Source of the DNA: Streptomyces bambusae
Lineage (GTDB): Bacteria; Actinomycetota; Actinomycetes; Streptomycetales; Streptomycetaceae
Assembly (NCBI RefSeq): GCF_020532645.1
Contig: NZ_JAJAUZ010000011.1
Coordinates: 62,001-126,000 of the forward strand
Direction: 5' to 3'
DNA length: 64,000 nt
In this document: positions 60,392 through 64,000 of the stretch, one piece after another
How positions within the stretch are numbered: the stretch's first letter is position 1
Layout: every line of letters begins with the position of its first letter
Notes under the pieces: generated by a model
What the model saw: the letters and a program-made list of their open reading frames with translations, nothing else
Told to the model about the DNA's origin: nothing
The model's database searches: none
Program-made: the position numbers and the translations under genes

Positions 60392-61312
60392 ATGTCTCGA
60401 CCACATGGGATCCCCCTGCCCAGTGCGCATCGCAGTTCGGATTCCAGTGCAACGGAATCCGCTTTCGACGACGTTAAGCAAGGTCAGCCGCGTCCCAGGG
60501 AAGGCGTTCGGCAGCTCACCGGAGCCGAACGCGTACGAACCCTCGTAGAGTCCAACGCCTCAGTATCCCTCACGCTTCAGGGTGCTCACGACACGCGTGA
60601 GTCCGAGGAGTTCGGGACAGGGGTGCCGGTCGCACGGACCGTCACCCCGGACGGGGACGTGATTCTCCTTGTTTCCGGGGAATCCGCGGCTGCCAGGGCG
60701 GCCGCTCACGCCCAGGACGACGACCTCCCGGCCGTGATCGAGATCACGGACGTGGCGCCGGTGTCCGTGCCCCATCGTATCCGGGCCCGCGTGCAGCTGG
60801 CCGGGTGGCTGACGCCGGTCCGCAACGACGAGCGGGCGGCCTGCGCGATGCTGCTGGCCGAACGCCATCCGGTGGGCGAGATCCTCGGCATGGCCGAGGC
60901 GCTGTCCGAGGACCCGGAGTCCGGCCGGTTCGGGCGGCCCGCCTGGATGCTGCTCCGGCTGGAGGTCGGCGAGATCGCCCTCGACGACCTGTGGGGCGCC
61001 GAGCCGGTGGATCCCGCGGAGCTGGGCGAGGCCCGGCCGGACCCGCTGGTGGACCACGAGAGCGAGCTGCTCCAGCACCTGCACGCGGCGCACGGCGACC
61101 AGGTGCAGCAGCTGGCTGCGCTGGCGGGGGTCCGGGCGGCGGACGCGGCGGCCGGACGGGCGGTACCGGTGGCGCTGGACCGGTTCGGGCTGCGGATCCG
61201 GTTCACGGGCGAGCGGCCGTTCGACGCGCGGTTCGACTTCGTGGAGCCGGTGCGGGACGTGTGCGGGCTCCGGCGGGCGATGCACCACCTGTTCGAGGCG
61301 GCCGGTCACTGA
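60392..61312 (+). CDS. DUF2470-domain protein, iron-regulated
   Basis: A 306-residue soluble protein. AGGAGG lies six bases before the ATG at 60392. The N-terminal region includes VRTLVESNASVSLTLQG and a pyridoxamine-oxidase-like split barrel (VARTVTPDGDVILLVSGESAAARA, DLPAVIEITDVAPVSVPHRI). The C-terminal DUF2470 domain has LLQHLHAAHGDQVQQLAALA and DRFGLRIRFTG. DUF2470 occurs in HugZ-type haem-utilisation proteins, so haem binding or degradation is plausible, and the iron box supports a role in iron supply. Catalysis is not proven. Confidence 0.85.
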   Translation: MSRPHGIPLPSAHRSSDSSATESAFDDVKQGQPRPREGVRQLTGAERVRTLVESNASVSLTLQGAHDTRESEEFGTGVPVARTVTPDGDVILLVSGESAAARAAAHAQDDDLPAVIEITDVAPVSVPHRIRARVQLAGWLTPVRNDERAACAMLLAERHPVGEILGMAEALSEDPESGRFGRPAWMLLRLEVGEIALDDLWGAEPVDPAELGEARPDPLVDHESELLQHLHAAHGDQVQQLAALAGVRAADAAAGRAVPVALDRFGLRIRFTGERPFDARFDFVEPVRDVCGLRRAMHHLFEAAGH

Positions 61313-62010
61313 GGGCAGCCGGCCAGCATCCCGGAGAGGGCCTGCCGCTCCTCCGGGGTGACGGTCAGCCCGTACTTGGCCTTGATGCCGGTCCAGCGGC
61401 GGGCGTACTCGCACCAGAAGGCCCGGCGCGGCGGCCGCCACTTGTCCGGGGTCCGGCTGCCCTTGTCCTGGTTGGCCTGCTTGTCCACGGCGAGCAGCAC
61501 GTCGAGGTCGTTCGCGTACGTGAGGCGGCGCTGCGGGGTCCACGCGTACGCGCCCGCCCGCCAGGCCGCCGCCAGCGCCACGACGTGGTCGGTCTCGATC
61601 TGCGAGGCGCGGCGGTACGAGTAGGGGTGCGTGGCTCCGGTGTACGGGTCGTGCAGGGTTCCGGCGAGCACGACGCACGGGTTGCGGTCGCCGGTCCGGG
61701 CCGCCGTCAGGTCCCTGCGGAGGACGTCGTCCCGGGTGTCGCACCCGTTGCGCCCGCCGGGGGCGTCCGTCTCGTCGGACCAGGTCCGGCCGAACTCCTC
61801 GCGGCGGTAGCTCTCCCAGTTCCTGCCGCGGGCGGTCGTGAGCTGCGCGAGGCGGGCCGTTGCCTCGGCGGCGGTCGGGGGGAAACCGGGGCTTGTGAGC
61901 CGGGCCGCGATCGGGGGGCCGGCGGCTTCCGGGCCGGGGGCGCAGCCGGAGCCCAGTGCGGCCAGGGCGGCCGTGGCCGCGGCGACGAAGGAGTTCCGGG
62001 CGCTGCGCAT
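61306..62010 (-). CDS. Secreted HNH/DUF1524 nuclease-like lipoprotein
   Basis: A 234-residue exported protein. The N-terminus has a signal with a lipobox-like LGSGC (AAATAALAALGSGCAPG). The mature part is a GmrSD-type DUF1524/HNH domain (IETDHVVALAAAWRAGAYAW, TYANDLDVLLAVDKQANQDK, FWCEYARRW). The His in ETDHVV is the predicted catalytic residue. Secreted members are common in Streptomyces and may degrade extracellular DNA. The 3' end overlaps the convergent DUF2470 gene by 7 bases. Confidence 0.85.
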   Translation of the reverse strand: MRSARNSFVAAATAALAALGSGCAPGPEAAGPPIAARLTSPGFPPTAAEATARLAQLTTARGRNWESYRREEFGRTWSDETDAPGGRNGCDTRDDVLRRDLTAARTGDRNPCVVLAGTLHDPYTGATHPYSYRRASQIETDHVVALAAAWRAGAYAWTPQRRLTYANDLDVLLAVDKQANQDKGSRTPDKWRPPRRAFWCEYARRWTGIKAKYGLTVTPEERQALSGMLAGCPQ

Positions 62011-62048
62011 GCGCTGAGCTGTTCCCCTCCCCGCCCCTCCCCGAAACC

Positions 62049-62228
62049 GGGGCTCCGCCCCGGACCCCGGTCCTCAAACGCCGGACGGGCTCGATGATGC
62101 CCCGCTCGTACTTCGCCTGCGGGCCGAACGTTGTCCGCAGGCTGAGGTCCGCCCGTCGGCCGGATGCCGCGGGGCAAAAACCAGCCTCGCCGGCGTTTGA
62201 GGCGCGGGGTGCGGGGCGGAGCCCCGGA
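62049..62228. repeat. Nested palindromic element with dispersed-repeat core
   Basis: The outer arms are GGGGCTCCGCCCCGG-type left and GGGGCGGAGCCCCGG right. The left arm continues into TCCTCAAACGCCGGACGGGC (62071-62090), and the right contains GCCTCGCCGGCGTTTGAGGC. Inner perfect arms are TGCCCCGC (62098-62105) with GCGGGGCA (62169-62176), and GCCTGCGG (62115-62122) with CCGCAGGC (62135-62142). It fills most of the gap 62011-62246. No gene is supported there. Confidence 0.78.
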
Positions 62229-62246
62229 GCGCCGGCAGGCGCAGGG

Positions 62247-63602
62247 TCAGGGCTGGTCGCCGCGGAGGCGGGCGCGGACCCGTTCGACCACGTCGGCATA
62301 GCGCGCCTCGGCCCCGTACCGCGTCGGCTCGTAGTAGCGACGCCCATGGATCTTGTCCGGCGCGTACTGCTGCGCGGCGATCCCGCCCGGCACGTCGTGC
62401 GGGTACACGTACCCCTGCGCATGCCCCAGCTTCGCCGCCCCCTTGTAGTGCCCGTCCCGCAGATGCGCCGGCACCGGCCCCGCCAGCCCCGCCCGTACGT
62501 CCGCCAGGGCCGCCCCGATCGCGGTGGTCGCGGTGTTGGACTTCGGCGCCAGGGCCAGCGCGATCGTCGCGTGCGAGAGGGTCAGCGCCGCCTCGGGGAA
62601 CCCGATCATCGCCACGGCCTGCGCCGCCGCCACCGCGGTCGGCAGGGCGGTGGGATCGGCCAGCCCGATGTCCTCGCTCGCCGAGATCATCAGCCGCCGT
62701 GCGATGAACCGCGGGTCCTCCCCCGCCTCGATCATCCGAGCCAGGTAGTGCAGCGCCGCGTCGACGTCCGACCCGCGGATCGACTTGATCAGCGCGCTGG
62801 CCACGTCGTAGTGCTGGTCACCGTCGCGGTCGTACTTCACCGCCGCCCGGTCCACCGCCTCCTCGACCGTCTGCAGCGTGATCTCCGGCTCGCCCTTGGC
62901 GATCGCCGACCCGGCCCCGGCCTCCAGCGCGGTCAGCGCCCGCCGCGCGTCGCCGCCGGCGATCCGCAGCAGGTGCGCCTCCGCGTCGGCCGGCAGCGTC
63001 ACCGCCCCGCCGAGCCCGCGCTCCTCGGTGAGCGCCCGGTGCAGCAGCCCGCTGAGGTCCTCGTCGGTGAGCGGTTCGAGGGTGAGCAGCAGCGACCGGG
63101 ACAGCAGCGGGGAGATCACCGAGAAGTACGGGTTCTCCGTCGTCGCGGCGATCAGTGTGACCCAGCGGTTCTCGACCGCCGGCAGCAGCGAGTCCTGCTG
63201 CGCCTTGCTGAAGCGGTGGATCTCGTCGAGGAAGAGCACGGTCTCCTTGCCGTACCCGCCGGCCGCCCGGCGCGCGCCCTCGATGACGGCGCGCACCTCC
63301 TTGACCCCGGCCGTGATCGCGGACAGCTCCACGAACCGCTTCTGCGTCGCCTGGCTGACCACGTACGCGAGGGTGGTCTTGCCGATGCCCGGCGGCCCCC
63401 AGAGGATCACCGAGGAGGCGCCCGCCGGGCCGCCGCTCCCGTCGCCGACCAGCCGCCGCAGCGGCGAGCCGGGCTTCAGCAGGTGCTGCTGGCCGACCAC
63501 CTCGTCGAGGGTGCGCGGCCGCATCCGGACGGCGAGCGGCGAGCTCGCGGGGTCCTTCTCCTGGCGGTCCTCGGCGGCGGCGGTGAACAGATCGGGTTCC
63601 AC
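62247..63602 (-). CDS. rarA: Replication-associated recombination protein A (RarA/MgsA)
   Basis: AAA+ ATPase that acts at stalled replication forks. The 451-residue protein has [16 protein letters not shown], Walker [15 protein letters not shown], Walker [12 protein letters not shown] and sensor [12 protein letters not shown]. The C-terminal part ([20 protein letters not shown]) is typical of the family. The start is GTG. It is monocistronic or co-transcribed after the VKOR-type gene, 53 bases upstream. Confidence 0.95.
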   Translation of the reverse strand: MEPDLFTAAAEDRQEKDPASSPLAVRMRPRTLDEVVGQQHLLKPGSPLRRLVGDGSGGPAGASSVILWGPPGIGKTTLAYVVSQATQKRFVELSAITAGVKEVRAVIEGARRAAGGYGKETVLFLDEIHRFSKAQQDSLLPAVENRWVTLIAATTENPYFSVISPLLSRSLLLTLEPLTDEDLSGLLHRALTEERGLGGAVTLPADAEAHLLRIAGGDARRALTALEAGAGSAIAKGEPEITLQTVEEAVDRAAVKYDRDGDQHYDVASALIKSIRGSDVDAALHYLARMIEAGEDPRFIARRLMISASEDIGLADPTALPTAVAAAQAVAMIGFPEAALTLSHATIALALAPKSNTATTAIGAALADVRAGLAGPVPAHLRDGHYKGAAKLGHAQGYVYPHDVPGGIAAQQYAPDKIHGRRYYEPTRYGAEARYADVVERVRARLRGDQP

Positions 63603-63655
63603 CCCTGAAGCCTATGACAGGGCTCGGACACTCCGGCCGCGGCCGCCGGTGCGGC

Positions 63656-64000
63656 TCAGGAGGTCCAGAAGTCCCACCAGCGGGTGAGGATCAGCATGCC
63701 GATGATCCCGATGTGCAGCACCGGGAGCACCCAGGTGAACTCCTCCAGGAACCCCTTGAGCCAGCCCGGCGCGGGCAGCAGTCCGGCGCGCACGTTGTGG
63801 GAGGTGAGGTACCAGAACAGCAGGATGGTGGCGACCCAGGCCAGGCAGCACCACAGGCACAGCGAGTTGATGCGGTACAGCGACTGGAACATCAGCCACA
63901 TGCAGAAGCCGACGCCGAACAGCGCGCCCGCGTTGAAGGTGAGCCAGTACCAGCGGCCGAACCGGGCCCCGGCCAGCAGGCTCATGCCCACGCAGATCAC
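63656..64000 (-). CDS. Vitamin K epoxide reductase-family membrane protein (5' end outside window)
   Basis: The last 114 or so residues are present, with four hydrophobic segments. The redox motif SLCLWCCLAW (CxxC) and the LYRINSLC loop are typical of bacterial VKOR proteins, which reoxidise disulphide-forming partners using quinones. The upstream half, which would carry the loop cysteines, is outside the window. A substrate partner cannot be read here. Confidence 0.88.
   Translation of the reverse strand: MICVGMSLLAGARFGRWYWLTFNAGALFGVGFCMWLMFQSLYRINSLCLWCCLAWVATILLFWYLTSHNVRAGLLPAPGWLKGFLEEFTWVLPVLHIGIIGMLILTRWWDFWTS

Overview
This is a very GC-rich (roughly 70% or more) actinobacterial chromosome segment, almost certainly from a Streptomyces. 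The supporting signs are bldD next to nusB and the pyr operon, an actinobacterial-type integration host factor, a PriA without helicase motifs, frequent GTG starts (and one TTG), DasR-like sites before a chitinase, and a gene order that I recall as matching the core of other Streptomyces chromosomes. No phage, plasmid backbone, complete insertion sequence, CRISPR array, tRNA or rRNA gene was found. Most of the window is housekeeping DNA, with a more variable stretch at about 4-21 kb.

Layout. 1-1345: the 5' part of ribD with its FMN riboswitch, minus strand. 1458-4035: a secreted GH18 chitinase behind two DasR-like operators. 4129-5823: an ECF41-type sigma factor and an NAD(P)H-binding oxidoreductase. 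6047-8469: a divergent ROK regulator and MFS exporter sharing an operator. 8530-10763: an NCS2 nucleobase permease and a DUF5995-like protein. 10846-15547: an apparent amino-acid catabolic island (lysine 2-monooxygenase-like flavoenzyme, C-N hydrolase, Lrp/AsnC regulator, APC permease). 15947-16987: an SGNH hydrolase. 17104-21956: guaB1, a transposase-derived protein with altered catalytic residues, a barstar/RNase pair and a SorC regulator.

22082-32622 carries rpe, rsmB, fmt, a small HTH-like protein, priA, metK, coaBC, rpoZ, gmk and the IHF gene. 33008-43006 is a complete UMP biosynthesis operon in the order pyrR-pyrB-pyrC-(membrane protein)-carA-carB-pyrD-pyrF. It is preceded by a PyrR-type RNA site, and a strong hairpin sits before pyrD. 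bldD (43257) is divergent from it and has a palindrome over its promoter. 43995-53921 holds nusB, efp, a peptidase-like protein missing metal ligands, a P-loop kinase-like protein, aroQ-aroB-aroK-aroC-aroE, mltG and ruvX. These lead back to alaS and two small membrane proteins (to 57394).

57530-64000 contains a STAND-type ATPase without a DNA-binding domain, rpsD, a DUF2470 protein directly behind an iron box, a secreted HNH nuclease-like lipoprotein, rarA and the 3' end of a VKOR-family gene. Several intergenic regions hold palindromic or repeated elements (5.9, 25.4, 46.3 and 62.1 kb) that look like non-coding dispersed repeats.

The most interesting items are the DavBA-like island with shared candidate Lrp sites, the transposase-derived protein beside guaB1, the M24 pseudo-peptidase beside efp, the iron-boxed DUF2470 gene, the RNase/barstar pair, and the unknown membrane protein coupled into the pyr operon.
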